63,536 bases of DNA from Diphasiastrum complanatum (Eukaryota; Streptophyta; Lycopodiopsida; Lycopodiales; Lycopodiaceae): the NCBI GenBank assembly GCA_029204225.1, contig MU831552.1, forward strand, positions 126,001 to 189,536, given 5' to 3'. The notes beneath the pieces are model-generated. The model saw nothing but the letters and a program-made list of their open reading frames with translations, searched no databases and had not been told where the DNA came from. This document shows, in pieces, positions 23,588-35,539 of this stretch. Each line of letters opens with the position of its first letter. Position 1 is the first letter of the stretch. A program made the translations under genes and the position numbers.

Positions 23588-24723
23588 CTCCGTGGTTCTT
23601 TTGCTAAAAATTTTCAGAGAGTAAACACCAAAACTCAACTGCAAGCAGGAGGGAAACGAGAGTATGAGAAACATAGCTTAGAAGAGTTAAATGGAAAAAA
23701 CTCATATGACAATGGAGATTCCGACATGAATGTAATGAGGGAGAAGCACAATGTATGTGCTCACAAAGATTGCCATGCATGCAGTAAAAATTTCTATGCT
23801 ATAGAAAGAGCAAGAACAGGTTGCCATTGCACTTCTCAGTTCTCCTCGAAGGAACTTCAGGAGAAGTTAAAGCTTACGACACAAGCCATGCCATGCAAAG
23901 ACACCCTCACCCAAACACAGGCTCACAAAACACTACCACAGCAATATGCTATTGTATTTTCATTAAACTCCACACACTCGCTGCAGCATAGCACCGCCAC
24001 CGGCAGAAGAGAAACAGAAGCAGCAATTCGTATCATTACTCACACACTACTCAAAACAATTACAAGCGAACAAATCTGATATAACGAAATAGCAATCCAA
24101 TAATCGTACTTTTGCAGAACAGAAAAACAATTAGGACTAGTAGATCGGCAGGTGGGCAACACCAACTGCAGTATCAGACTTGCGCTTGCAGTATCAGACT
24201 TGCGCTTGAGTCTCGTGGGCTGCACTGCTACACCACCAACAACAACAAAAACGAAGGCAGCTCGCGCGATCTTTGCCTTCAAATTTCTCACACATACATA
24301 CTGTCATATACACACAGACACACACAAACAATCTATGCCTCAAATCTGCTCTCTCTGTCTCTTGCATGAGAATACGAGACTCGAGACGAGAGAGAGTGTA
24401 AGTGAGAGATTACGGACAGATTGATTTGGCCGCTTAGATGGCGCCACGTGGGACACTGGAGCGCCTGCGTAGTATTTAATATTACCAGAAATTGCTCGAA
24501 AATTATTAAGACCGCCCTGTTTTCCCAACGGCTAACAAAAAGTACCAAAATAAAGGTAATAATAATAAACAATAAAATTGCATGCTAAATTAAATCAAAA
24601 TAATAATAAAACAAGAACATTGTGATTGTGGCCTTGTCGTTATTATTATTTTGCTTCACAGATTAAGTTTTGTGAGTCATCATATAAATGTTTGGATCTT
24701 TAACTTTTGGACATTGATTTTTA
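23588..24723 (-). promoter_or_regulatory. Upstream region of the GH17 gene
   Basis: Region 5' of the glucanase ATG on its strand. A perfect G-box core CACGTG lies at 24445-24450 within GCCACGTGGG, and a TATA-like AATATTAAATA (minus strand) lies near 24473-24484. GA/CT-rich leader-like sequence occurs at 24340-24415. A 20-bp unit (GCAGTATCAGACTTGCGCTT) is repeated perfectly at 24168-24187 and 24188-24207. If the TATA-like box is real the leader would be over 800 nt, so an unspliced 5' UTR intron or a nearer start is just as possible. Confidence 0.3.
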
Positions 24724-25495
24724 ATGAAAGGTGACTTTTTATTCAAAGGTTTTAAGCTACTTTCTAAAGTTTTGTATGTACCCAATTTGTCTACAAATTT
24801 GCTTTCTATAAGCAAGATCGTAGATCTAAAACATAAAGTAGAATTCGAATGTGATCAATGCAAAGTAGTTGATAGGATAGGGAAGATCCTAGCACTCGGA
24901 AAGAGGCATGGATATTTGTATAGATTAAGTCATTGTTTTTCTACCTCTAGTCAGGCGCTCATCAGTACTTCTATTCAAGCAAATAAAAGTTTACTTTGGC
25001 ATTATAGACTTGGTCACTTGAATCATGCTTCTGTACAGCAAATGTCTAAACATTCTATTGTTCTTGATCTAAACTATTCTGATAATAAAGTTGAGTTACA
25101 TGTCTGTCAAGACTGTTTAGTTGGTAAACAGACTATGAAACATTTAGATCAAGCTATCAGCATATTGCTAGAGGATTGGTAAATGTTGTACATACAAACA
25201 TTTGTGGTCCGATGCGGAATCCTTCTCTGAAGGATGCAAACTATTTCATAACTTTTATTGATGAATTCTCCAGAAGAACTATGGTGTATTTTATCAAAAA
25301 GACATCAGAAGCTTTCAGCTCTTTCAGAATCTTCAAGGAGTGTGCAAAAAAAGAGACTGGAAGGACGATCAAAGCCCTGAGGTTTGACATCTCTACCGAA
25401 TTTAAGGAGTACTGCCAAAGCCAAGGCATTGAGCAGCAATTTATCACTCCTTATTCTACTCAGTCAAATGGCTTGGCCGAGAGGAAGAACCCTAC
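24724..25495 (+). pseudogene. copia GAG-pre-integrase and integrase fragment
   Basis: Frame 24724-25182 reads LYVPNLSTNLLSISKI, then LLWHYRLGHLNHASV and CQDCLVGKQ (the zinc end of integrase). Frame 25176-25505 continues VVHTNICGPM, YFITFIDEFSRRT, ALRFDISTEF and SNGLAERKN. The usual HTDICGP has Asn in place of the first catalytic Asp, and RFDISTEF replaces R-DNGGEF, so it is inactive. It starts abruptly without protease and ends abruptly at AERKN near 25493, where the next element begins. Confidence 0.85.
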
Positions 25496-27382
25496 CTATG
25501 GTTGAATCCTTATTTGCAGGTGGAGGCATTCTAGCTTGCAGGTTATTTGGAAAACCTTTTGAGGCACTACCTTTGCATTAGGACAACTTCCTGACTTCAT
25601 TTTAAAAGTGGTATCAGAGTTAGACAAAGGATGATAACTTTTCTAACCTTCTTCAAGTTCTATAAAGATCACAAACTAAATTTTTTTTGGAAAAGATTAT
25701 TGGCTTTTCTAGTAATAAAAAGCTTGTAGTTGAAGTACCCAATGAATCTAGTCCTCTTGATAAAGAGTGGTGATGCTTATACAGTTGTTTAGGGGCCGAT
25801 TTTTTATTATGTTAAAGAAGTTTTAAAGTGGGCTTTTGTTTTAAATCTTTTTGAAAAAAGATCTATGGAATGATTAGGGAAAGTCTTCTTCTACATTCAC
25901 AAAAAAAAAAAAAAAATTGCAAAAAGATTATTTTAGCTATGTGTTTTGATCAAAACTAGCATTTTTTGCATAAATGAAGTGTTTAAACTTTCGATTTTCA
26001 ATTTGAAGTTCTATTTTTAAGATCTGTGAATCTAAAAATTAGATTTGAAAAGTGAAGTTTTCTTAAAAACTTCATTAGTTACACCTTTCTACCTACCAAT
26101 TTTATGAAAATGGCAATGTAGGAAGGAAAATGTAGTGTAACTTTATGCATTAGAAAGGTTTTGAAGTTCTGATCTTCAGACCTGTAAATTTGAAAAACAG
26201 ATCTAAAAAGTGAAGTTTATATAAAACTTTATTAGTTTTTCCATTTTTAGCCACTAGTTTCATGGATTTAAAGAACTAGGAAAGTGAGAAATGTGAAAAT
26301 TTGTGCTGAATTCAAAATGACAAATGAAAATGGAATTGGAATGAGAACTTTATGTAAACATTAGCTTGAAGTAGTTAATTGAAGTTTACATAAAAATTAG
26401 TTTTGATTTTTGCTTAGGATTGAGGCAAAAGTAGGAAATTGCTTGGTGTAGTTTTCTCTTAAGCTTGGATTGAGCTTGCAAAAAGTAGGCTTGGATTGAG
26501 CTTACAAAAAATAAGTATCGAACGAGTAGAAGTAAATGCTTTTATTTGCATTGGATTATGTAAGAATTGAAGCATTTTTATCATTTTAATTAGAATTACT
26601 TGTTGTTGTATTTGCATAATAAAAAAACACACAAGCAACTCCAATGGATCGAACCAATGAAAACTCATCATTTGATCTATCAAACTCATACCAACAAATT
26701 CATGCGACTAATAAAAAGCTTCTTGAAACTAATCAAAGGAACCAAGATTTAGAGTCTAGGTTAGTCAACTAGAAAAAGCATGTAGTTCCACCTCCCGTAA
26801 AATTGTTTAAGGGAGAGAATAAAGATAGGAACTTGCAAGTGGTAATTACGTTCATGGCTTAATGTATGAAACAAATACTTTGACATGAACCAATTCCCTG
26901 GATGTGAAAAGTTGTTCACTATGTTCCTTGAAGGAAGAGCCTTAGTATGGTGGGATGACCTAGTTGCAAAAGGCAATCAATCTTGTACATGCAATGATTT
27001 TTGCATAGTTTTTAGGGAATACTTCCTACCACTATTAGATGACTATGAACATTTTCAAAAGTTGAGTCATTTAACGATAGATAAAGATTTGGAACAATTT
27101 ATTCAAGATTTTCATGAGTACCTAAATTCACTTTATAGTGACATTCCACCAAAGGTACAAATGTTAATGTTTATTGATGGGTTACCAAAAGATTACCCAG
27201 TGGATGTTCGTAGGAACCATTCAAAAACCCTAGAGGATGCTATTAGGGCTGCAAAGTATTTTGATGACACACCTAAGCCATTTAGGGGTCACCAGCCTAA
27301 TGAGCGAAAGAAAGGTTTTCAATTCAAGAGGAAGGATAGAGAAGTTATTAATGAACTGACCCTGACTGTTCCTTCACCTTAA
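25496..27382 (+). mobile_element. LTR-element 5' fragment with Ty3-type gag
   Basis: A primer-binding site (TGGTATCAGAG, 25609-25619) is preceded by about 110 bases that may be an LTR end. A roughly 1-kb AT-rich leader follows, containing two diverged copies of a block of about 160 bp (near 26004 and 26163, each with AAAAGTGAAGTTT), and then gag. The element stops at about 27382 where a copia fragment on the other strand starts, so protease to integrase are lost. Confidence 0.7.
26644..27382 (+). pseudogene. Ty3/gypsy gag, 5' part
   Basis: An ATG at 26644 (MDRTNENSSFD) opens a frame with a stop near 26770, after which gag similarity continues through VVPPPVKLFKGE. Frame 26885-27382 reads FLEGRALVWWDDLVA, LEQFIQDFHEYL and a basic tail, typical of the capsid region of plant Ty3/gypsy gag. 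No zinc knuckle is reached before the sequence is cut off. Confidence 0.75.
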
Positions 27383-27389
27383 TGAGTGG

Positions 27390-28441
27390 GATGAGTTGTC
27401 TCCAAGTTGAACAACTCTAGAATGAGTGAAGAGCTTGTATCTTTGGAACCATTCACAATGGTGAGTCATGTGTTGTGTTGCTCCAGAGTCCAAGTACCAG
27501 GAATTGATATCCTGTAAATTTCCGACCTTAGTCAAGAAGGCAGCTTCATCTTTGTTTTGTTGTTGGATCGAAAAACTGGCTCAAGCAAAATTTGTTTGTT
27601 GTTGGAATTGCTGCTTCTTCTCATTGTTGAATTTTAAAGTTCTGCAGTCCCTGATAAGATGGCCAATTCTCTTACAGTATTTGCAAAATAGATTCTGCTT
27701 TGGTTGGTAGGATGACGAAGAACTCGAACTCGAACCTGAGCCTGAATTTGAACCCGAGTTAAAATTCGAACAAGAGTCAAAATTCGAACCAGACTGCAAG
27801 TTGCTCTTTTTGTCAGGATAATCTGATTGTGTAGATCTGTTTGATTTAAACTTCTGATTTTTGGAATATAATGCATGTGGATCTGATCATGAGCTTGAGG
27901 AGGTTGATCTCTTGATTTCTTCTTGTAAAAAAAGTGGAATTACTCTTGATAGAGATAAGTGCTCCTGGATCGAAATTGCCATTACCCAAAATTCATAAGC
28001 TTCAAACAAATTCGATAATAGAGTCATCACAGCATCTGAATCTTGTATTTTTGAGCCAGCTGAATTCATTTGCTCCATGAGATTTTGAAAAGTGTTGAGA
28101 TGACTCGAAACACTTGTTCCCTCAGTCATTTTCAGGGAGAAAAATCTCTTTCTTAAATGGAGTTTGAAGGTGAGATCTCCGATATCATCATAGAGAGTTG
28201 CTAGAATGTCTCATGCATTCTTAGCAGTCTGAACAGCTCTTATATGACTGATTTGGGTGTGGCCATCCTTTAGTCTCCATTTGGTGATAGCAGCTGCTTC
28301 ACATTCTAGCTTCATTTTTGTGCCGTCAACAACGTCCCACAGTTCCTTGGCTAATAGTATGGTCTTCATTTTGAACTTTCAGAGATGGTAGTTACTTCCA
28401 CCGAGTCTCTCGATGACGGAAGAACTAGAAGGTAGATCCAT
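27390..28441 (-). pseudogene. copia gag and protease, broken
   Basis: The start MDLPSSSSVIERLGGSNYHL is followed at once by a stop, then by family sequence (KFKMKTILLAKELWDVV). Segment 28129-27887 is UBN2-like (VSSHLNTFQNLMEQMNSAG). An Asn/Ser-rich linker leads to a CCHC knuckle, CKYCKRIGHLIRDC, near 27690-27649. The protease follows with an intact-looking active site, WYLDSGATQHMTHH, at about 27505, and continues to VVQLGDNSSH before the truncation. At least two stops and frame changes separate these pieces. Confidence 0.8.
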
Positions 28442-28583
28442 TTTGGCTGAGTGAGTTTTTGATAGATACAACGATTTCATAATACTGTTGGTTGCGCGCT
28501 TGCTAGAACAACGACTTGGTAGAGACAAGTCTTGATAATCCGCAGACAATGTGTAGATTACTGAACTGTGCACTCTGATACCA

Positions 28584-29363
28584 TGTCGAAAATCAGTGGG
28601 TTGTGCGGAAGCTGGGAGCGAGCTAGGTGAATGGATCGGAAATGCAACAGTCAGCAGCAAAATAGTTCAAATGAAGGAATCAAAAAATGCGCAATGGAAC
28701 AACAATTGTAGTGGGACAAAATTTGCTGATTAATATCAACAAATGAGTACAATCGCATGAAGTTATAACCTGGTTGAGCATGATAACGCTGGCTACAAAG
28801 TGATAACTCTGATCGTTGTGTGTGATAACACATGCAACAAAACAATCTAAATGAATTGATAAAAACAATTATCAGAAGTTTTAGATATCAGATGATCAGA
28901 AGAATCTCTGAAGTAGATCAGAAGTAGTTTTTTTATGAAGATTCTAGGATTAGATATATAGAAAATATCTACAACTAATATCTTCTACAGCTATTACAAC
29001 CGCCTCAGACTTTACAATGTAGGCGGATTTCCAATGCGAAGTCGTTGGATCAGATTTCTGACCGACAGTGTTCGAAAATTACATAGGTTCCGATTTTATA
29101 CAAAGGATCGAAAAATATGTACTGGTTCGAAGAATATGCTATGGGTCAAATTTTTCGAGGTCGAAAAAATTAGACCCGATACATGTTCGAAGGTGCTCAG
29201 ATAATTTAGTATAGGTTCGAAAAAATTCTGAACCGATCCGACCCGACCCAAGGTCGGAATTTTCCTGCTAAGGAAAAACTCGAGCCTTCTATTTTCTTGG
29301 TTTTGTAAAATTTCAGGATGCTCACTAACAAATGGATTTGAGGCTGAGCATCGAATTCCAACA
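28584..29363 (-). repeat. copia 5' LTR (780 bp)
   Basis: It begins TGTTGGAATTCG and ends CGACA on the minus strand, next to the primer-binding site. It contains several TTCGAA/TTCGAC words. No second copy is in the window. Confidence 0.8.
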
Positions 29364-31473
29364 ATGCAGAGTTAAAAGAAGTAAATTGTTGTAGCTTTAA
29401 TGTAAATGCCTAGTCAGATCATGGTTTATTGGATTAGCTAGAGTTAGTCCATTGCATCCAAACTGTTCAATGTTTCAAAATTTTGCTTACACAATGACTC
29501 ATCCTGATTGTCATGCAACAAACATTATTTTTTTTCTCACCATTATCAAGAGCAATAGTGTTTTGTGATTGTAGCGTCAAATTCCTATGATATTCATACC
29601 AAAACTGTACAATTCGTAAGAGCCGTTTTATATTGATATCCGGTGCATATGAAAAAATGCAACTACTTGGCTAATACCTAGTGTAACTCCCAACTTATTT
29701 CAGTCAATATTCCTGAAATTTGCTACGTTACCAATACCCATAACCATTGATTCTCACCAAAATCTTCACATATCTTGATCCGGTGGGTATCACAAATAGT
29801 GAGTACCCATGCAACACTGAAGAACACTCATCAAAACCCATAACCGTTGATTCTCACCAAAATCTTCACATATCTTGATCCGGTGGGTATCACAAATAGT
29901 GAGTACCCATGCAACACTGAAGAACACTCATCAAAAAGCTCACGCATACTAGTAGCATTAAGTTTAGTACTATTGTTTCGTGGCTCGCCGGCAGTTGGTC
30001 CCTCGCCTCTGGCAATGAGGTGACTCAATTGAGACTACATAATTGAATCCCATGTCACTCTGCACTAGAATGGTGTATGGACTAATGGGTGTGCATCAGG
30101 TTGAGGACGACTTGCGAATGTGGGCTTGAGGTTGTAGCCACATAACCGCGGGCAAGGGTGACCTTGCTCTACATTTTTGTCATTTCAACGCAATCCAAAT
30201 GGCTCCATGGTTTGTCCGACTTCAGCTTAGAGCTGAGTAGGAGCAGCTCATGGGGGGACTGCACCCCACAATAAGCCTATGCACCATCTATGTACGGCAC
30301 AGTAGCCTTGTCACGTTGGAGGACACATCCTAGATGTGGCGGCAAAGCCACTAGAAGCTTTTGTGAGAATCCCACATACGCTCCATGACGACATTGGGAC
30401 AAGGCCACTAGCATTAGGAACTAAACCTTGACACGTCTTCGGTCAATATCTGAGTCCCATTTGGCTTTCATACAAGTAAAAACAGTTGCTTCAAGAAAAA
30501 TAAGAATTCTTTCTAATTTCTGAGACGGCCCATCTTTCGACATAAATTGTTCCATATATGATTGGCATAATATACACAGTTGACGATTTGGTACACATTT
30601 GCACATGTAACACATTGCATAGGACCTCAATTTAAGCACCATATCCTATTGTCTTATTCTTGCAAAATGAAGTAAATGATTGGGTGTAATTGATAGGGTA
30701 GCCATGCTACAAGCTTATCTACCACAAGTACTAATTTGAAGATGTTATTAAGGTTACTCAAACTTTTTCTGCATGTTTCTAGCATAGCTACATGGAGATG
30801 AGAAATGAATCTCAAATAGATGTGATCGATGGATGCCCAGATAATGGTGAAAAGATGACTCGAAGCAAAACACTGAGACATAATAGGGAATAAAGGTTCA
30901 AAATTATCAAAATAGTTAAAGATGATGCAAAGAGAAGGAAAACTCCAAATATGTACTGTAAATCTTCCAGAATGCCAACTTACAATCATAGATCTTTGTT
31001 TGCTGATATTGAACATTCTTTTATATGCTTACAATAACTTCAACACAAATTTATCTCAATACAGATTGTTTCCTTCAAACAGTGCTTCTTTCATTTTTGA
31101 GGAGTGATTATTGTTCTGTTTGCCATTTAACATGGATAATCTGGTAAGCAAAAATTAAACTGAAAAGTCAGAGACAAATTAAGTTTTTGTTCTCGTGAAT
31201 ACTTTTTAGTCTACATCCCTTTGAAGTGACTTCTACACACAACAGTACACTTGAGGCTGTGAAGATTTTTTGTATCAGCCTTTCTCACAAAAATCATCTT
31301 CCCAAAATAATGTGTTGAAATGTTATCTCACAGCATGTTTGTTTCTTAGTTTATCTCAAAAAGGACAATGAAATGGCCATACTTTCAACAACTCTAGTGT
31401 AAAAGAAGCATAAAGCTATCTACACCAAATTAAATAATTTTAAGAAACCTAATGCAATGCCCATTCAGCTGGT
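29364..31473. other. Intergenic with a 100-bp duplication
   Basis: No gene recognised. Frames at 30421-30642 and 30654-31016 (minus) are unrecognised and have no splice context. The notable structure is the near-perfect tandem duplication at 29736-29935. Confidence 0.5.
29736..29935. repeat. 100-bp near-perfect tandem duplication
   Basis: Units 29736-29835 and 29836-29935 appear to differ at a single base (29746 A, 29846 G). Such high identity in this decayed setting implies a recent duplication. Confidence 0.95.
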
Positions 31474-31936
31474 TTACTTCCGCGCTGAACTTATTGGAGC
31501 TTGTGCCTTTGTTCCATCATCAGCCCTGCACCAACAAAACTTTGAAACTGTTTTATTCCTTCAGAGTTTTGTAATATATACCACGAAAATAGTGAATGCC
31601 AATAAAAGATCACATTGTTGGCAAATCCAATAAGAACATGGCATCCAGATCAATGTGCTAACAGTATAGTTGAGTACCTAAAAAGAAAAAATCAGCACTT
31701 ACCTTAATATTGCTGGCACAGAAATCTCAGGTTCCTTGCCCTTTAGGTCGACTGGAACAACCTCACCATTTACACTATTGTTCGTGCTTTCAGGATCACA
31801 GGAATTCTTTTTGAATCCAAATTGCAGATCTTCTCCAGGTTCAAGAAGCGTCAAAAGTGGATACTGTCCATTGCAAGAATGAAAATAAACATGTGTGAAG
31901 TAAGGAGTACGACTTGAGAAGCCCATATCCAGTGCT
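31474..31936 (-). CDS. Last two exons of an unrecognised gene
   Basis: Exon 31936-31703 is preceded by a plausible acceptor (AACAAATAG) and ends at a strong donor AAG|GTAAGT. Exon 31525-31474 follows acceptor TTGGTGCAG. The two join in phase 2 and end at TAA with a C-terminus DDGTKAQAPISSARK. The joined part is about 95 residues, including LDMGFSSRTPYFTHVYFH and YPLLTLLEPGEDLQFGF, and has a coding-like composition. I do not recognise the family; a SPRY-like fold is only a thought. The 5' exons were not located. A 35-codon frame at 32235-32128 (KVIVNLYRKALGL) may be another exon, but its donor phase does not match the acceptor at 31936. Confidence 0.55.
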
Positions 31937-32384
31937 CTATTTGTTACAGGAGACCAGACAAACCAGGTGATATGCAAAAAGTCAAAACTTGAAACAACCC
32001 TCAAACATCAAGATGCATGCATATTCTGCATGACAATAAGACAAAGCAGGTCTATATACAGTTTTGAAGCACAACCTAGTAGCTCTCGTGCCTGTTAAGG
32101 AGAAAATTTAACATAAATTAAGAGTTTTTAGATGAAAATTGTTACCCTCAAACCTAAAGCTTTCCTATACAAGTTGACAATCACTTTGTCAATGTACTCG
32201 TCATTCCGGAGGTCGTGTTGTAGTGGGTAGGGCATTCAAGTTGCGTGGCAAGCAAGATCAATGAACAAAGAATTTTGGTAAGTGTAGGCCTCAATTTTTT
32301 GAAGTGATTACATTGAGCTGTAGGCAATGAAATCAAGCAGTTTCGGGTTCTGGACCACTTTCTCCATGCCCACGATAATTCCTA

Positions 32385-32830
32385 CGGTGTTAGTTTCAGC
32401 CATTACAAACGTGCCTATCAAGATTTGAATGCCTCACCGAAAATCCATGTTTTTTTTAATTTGACTATTTTTTGTGAAATAACCTACAGACATCTGATTG
32501 AGGAGATGTTTGAATCTAGACTGCATTTGTACATGTTGAACTCCTACGTTGTTAGTTTCACCCGACATTGTCAATTCTGAAAGTTCCAATTGTCAAACCC
32601 TAAATTCATGTGTTTTTTTGCCCTAATTGTGAAGTTATCTGTAAGCATCCAATTGAGGCGAGGTTTAGGTTTATTTTCACATGCCCGCAGACACTCCTAT
32701 GCTATTAGGTTCATCGGTCGTCGTTCATGGTGGTAGCTTCAATCACATGTGCTTTTTGGCCCTCGCTCTGATCTGATTTGTAGGCATTCGATTGTGGTGC
32801 GGTTTGGAGCTACACTATGTTTCTTGGTGC
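32385..32830. repeat. Three degenerate repeats of about 150-165 bp
   Basis: Copies start near 32385, 32550 and 32695 with TCCTA(C/T)G-TGTTAGTTTCA-like words. Each then carries CATGTTTTTT or CATGTGCTTTTT, a (G/A)CATC(T/C)(G/A)ATTG word and GA-GTTTG. They are diverged and have no coding sense. Confidence 0.6.
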
Positions 32831-33289
32831 TTACCAAAGCGACTGGGATGTCTGCTCTAATGAGTAACAAGCAATGCAACGTTTTCAACTGGATTCCAAC
32901 TTTAACACGTTAAAAAAAAGGATATAGAATTTTTTTTGGATCCTTTCTTGTCGCAACTGTTGTGAGCAATTTAATGTAGTATAACACATATGCAGATGTC
33001 TAGGGTTTGGATATTGTACTGAATATCTGCATGTTTGTTTCTTTTGCAAGACCCTGTCGATTGCCGGTAGAGGCCTTTGGTTCGAGGTTGATCTCATAGT
33101 CAGATCTAACTAGAGAAAGGGGCAAAGATCCAACATTTGACACTCCACACTCAAACACACCCACAAACCACCCATCTGTGAAGTGTGCTAGACCACAAGT
33201 GCCCTATGTACAATAGAGAGGGGTTAGGCCCCCACCAGCTAATCTTGGAGCATTGTGGGTGACAAAGAGTGCTACATGTCCAATGTACC

Positions 33290-33615
33290 CAACAAGTTGG
33301 TCGATTTTTCTACAAATGCGACATTCCCTTTGCCATTGTTGACATCTAGGCCTTCATGGAGCTTATGACATTGGACGCATCACTAGATTCTCATGGAGGC
33401 CTCCCAGGAGAGAGGCATTATGAGGGAGCATGCTCCGTCAGGAGGAGACCATCAGGCAGGAGCTGAGTTCTATTCGCATAGCGTGGCAGAGGTAAGAATC
33501 GTGCCTCCTTAAAGTTTTTGTGTATGTTTCATTTTGAAAGCATCGTTATTTTTGCATATGGCTGATGGATGTTTTGTGGCAAGTATGGACGCACAATATT
33601 GAGTGATGGATGGAC
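33290..33615 (+). pseudogene. hAT/DUF659 transposase, 5' part
   Basis: The plus-strand frame reads QVGRFFYKCDIPFAIVDI (the DUF659 opening), then a TAG. In another frame, RQEETIRQELSSIRIAWQ leads to a good donor (AGAG|GTAAGA, 33490/33491). A short exon from about 33580 reads KYGRTILSDGW before the gypsy insertion at 33616. DUF659 is part of hAT-derived transposases, which cut and paste DNA and have often been domesticated. At least one stop and one frameshift make this copy non-functional even without the insertion. A BED zinc finger, expected upstream, was not identified. Confidence 0.75.
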
Positions 33616-33949
33616 AGTAATAGATCCTAACACCACAGTAGGGCAAACACTAACTGATCCACCCAACCTTGCCTACTCCCTGATATAGAGTAAGCCCCTC
33701 CTAGCCCAGTGTGAGGACTGGTAGCATGCAACTGCCAAGTGTCGGCCATGTGTCGGAACCCAACTGGAGGCCCTATCCTGCTGACAGGGTCCCTAAGCTG
33801 TGTTAGGCCCGCCATGGCTATGGACCGTGCTGGGGCACACTACTCACACTGTCTTGCCCTATTGGTCATGTACGCTGGACATGACCCTGACTATGGTATC
33901 TGACCTATCTGTGTTCTCTAGGGTTCGGCAGTGTCACGAGCTCGTAACA
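33616..33949 (-). repeat. 3' LTR of the gypsy element
   Basis: 334 bp. Its terminal base, where TACA is expected, is altered (CAGTAATAG on the plus strand where the other LTR reads GTGTAATAG), and it lacks the 23-bp segment. The target duplication follows directly. Confidence 0.92.
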
Positions 33950-33960
33950 CTCCCTCCCCC

Positions 33961-34155
33961 TTAAGAACCGTCTTGGTCCTCTAATACAAAGTCTGGAAAA
34001 ATCTTGCGAAGGACGCTGCCTCTTTCCCAAGTAGCATTCTCAACAGGCTGATCATTCCACATAACCAGATATTCTCGGTATAGAGTATGACGAGTCTGCG
34101 TCTCTCTACTATCAAGAATCTCCTCTGGTTCATGTGGAGGTTGCTGAGGATCCAA
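33961..34155 (-). pseudogene. gypsy chromodomain
   Basis: The frame reads EEILDSRETQTRHTLYREYL, then VMWNDQPVENATWE, the chromodomain of plant Ty3/gypsy elements. It is fused to integrase in intact relatives, where it guides insertion toward modified chromatin. The aromatic cage appears partly degenerate. It overlaps the end of the integrase frame. Confidence 0.85.
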
Positions 34156-35539
34156 GAACTAGAACACTGTCCCCTACCAGATTGTCTGATCTGATTAAGG
34201 CTTTTCGTAACTGACTTACATGAAAGACTGGAAAAACCTTACTATTGTGTGGGAGTTCTAGTTCATAGGTGACCTCGCCTAGTCTCCTACTGATGGTAAA
34301 GGGACCACAATACCTTGGAGACAACTTAGCACACACTCCTGATTTGAGGGTTTTAGAGTCGACTGGGACTCTCAAGTAGACTTTCTCACCAGTGGAGAAC
34401 TGCACATCCCGTCTGTGTGGATCTGCATAATGCCTGGCTCGATCCTGGGACTGCCTAATGCTATGCTTAGCATGTTCTATCATCTGGTTTAGGTCCTCTA
34501 AGAAGTTTCTGGCTGCTTCAATTTTTTCTTGTTTAAACCCTACAGCTGTGGGTGAGCGTGGCTGAAAACCGTACATCAGCATAAATGGGCTGTATCCCGT
34601 AGCTGAATGTTTGGTACTGTTTTAAGCAAACTCTAATATCGAGAGATACTCCTCCCAATTAGTCTGCTTCTTGCTGACGTATGCACGAAGCATATCCTCC
34701 AGCACCTGATTTACCCTTTCTATTTGACCGTCCATCTGTGGATGGTCGGTGGTACTCATATTAAGTTTAGTATGGAGATGATGGAACACTGCCCTCCAAA
34801 AACTTCCAGTAAACTTACTATCTCGGTCGCTGACTATGCCGGAAGGTAGACCGTACAATTTAAATAGCCCGTCTACAAACAACCTCGCTAACTCTGGAGC
34901 TCTAACGGTTGTTTTGGTCGGAATGAAATGAGCCATTTTGGTCAGACGGTCAACTGTGACCCATATAGCGTCATTACCCTTTTGGGTTTTAGGCAGGCCT
35001 ACTATAAAATCCATGGAGATACTCTCCCATTTACCAGCTGGTATTTCTAAGGGATGCAACAACCCTCCTGCCTTTAAACGCTCTGCTTTGTTTACTTGAC
35101 ATTTCTGGCAACTGGTTATATATTGTTGGACGTCCTTTTTCATATTGGGCCAGAAAAATTGCCTACGAAGAAGCTCATAGGTCTTCTGTATGCCTGGGTG
35201 TCCCGCACTAGGATTGTCATGACATTCATATAGGACCTGCTGCCTATAATCCTCTGAATTGGGGACACATACTCTATCTCTATAGAGCAAGTACTCATCC
35301 TGAATGGAATACTGTTTCCATTTGAATCCTTGAGTCAACTGACCCTCAACCACTGGGGTTTGCTTGGGTAATACAGGCTCAGAATCCTCAACGTCATCTG
35401 ACGACGTATACACGGACTCATCATCATCCTCAACGGAAGCTGCCGTATTCTTGGATGAACTGGCACCAGCCCCGGGAACTGGTTCTAGAGTCTGTAACTG
35501 TCTGCTCTGGACTGAGTTCCAGATAGTAGAGATCATCAT
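34130..35539 (-). pseudogene. gypsy integrase
   Basis: 35539-34622 holds the HHCC zinc-binding domain (HDNPSAGHPG, CQKCQ) and the catalytic core with SMDFIVGLP, IVSDRDSKFTG and HPQMDGQIERVN, so the three acidic residues are present. It meets a stop near 34622, after LSILEFA. 34582-34130 carries the C-terminal GPF/Y-like module (KLSPRYCGPFTISRR). Integrase is the best preserved part of the element. Confidence 0.88.

Larger units (their letters stand above)
27383..29363 (-). mobile_element. copia 5' fragment: LTR, PBS, gag, protease
   Basis: On the minus strand the order is a 780-bp LTR (29363-28584, TGTTGGAATT to TCGACA), a primer-binding site directly adjacent (TGGTATCAGAGTG, 28583-28571), gag from an ATG at 28441, a zinc knuckle and a protease. 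It stops at about 27383 against the Ty3-type gag fragment on the other strand. Integrase, RT and the second LTR are missing. Confidence 0.85.

Noticed and set aside
24445-24450. G-box as a proven regulator of the glucanase
   Set aside because: A single CACGTG about 860 bases from the ATG, possibly downstream of the only TATA-like box, is not enough evidence; listed only as part of the upstream region.
32128-32235. 35-codon minus frame as an exon of the 31.5-31.9 kb gene
   Set aside because: The sequence looks coding-like, but its donor phase (0) does not match the acceptor at 31936 and no acceptor precedes it.
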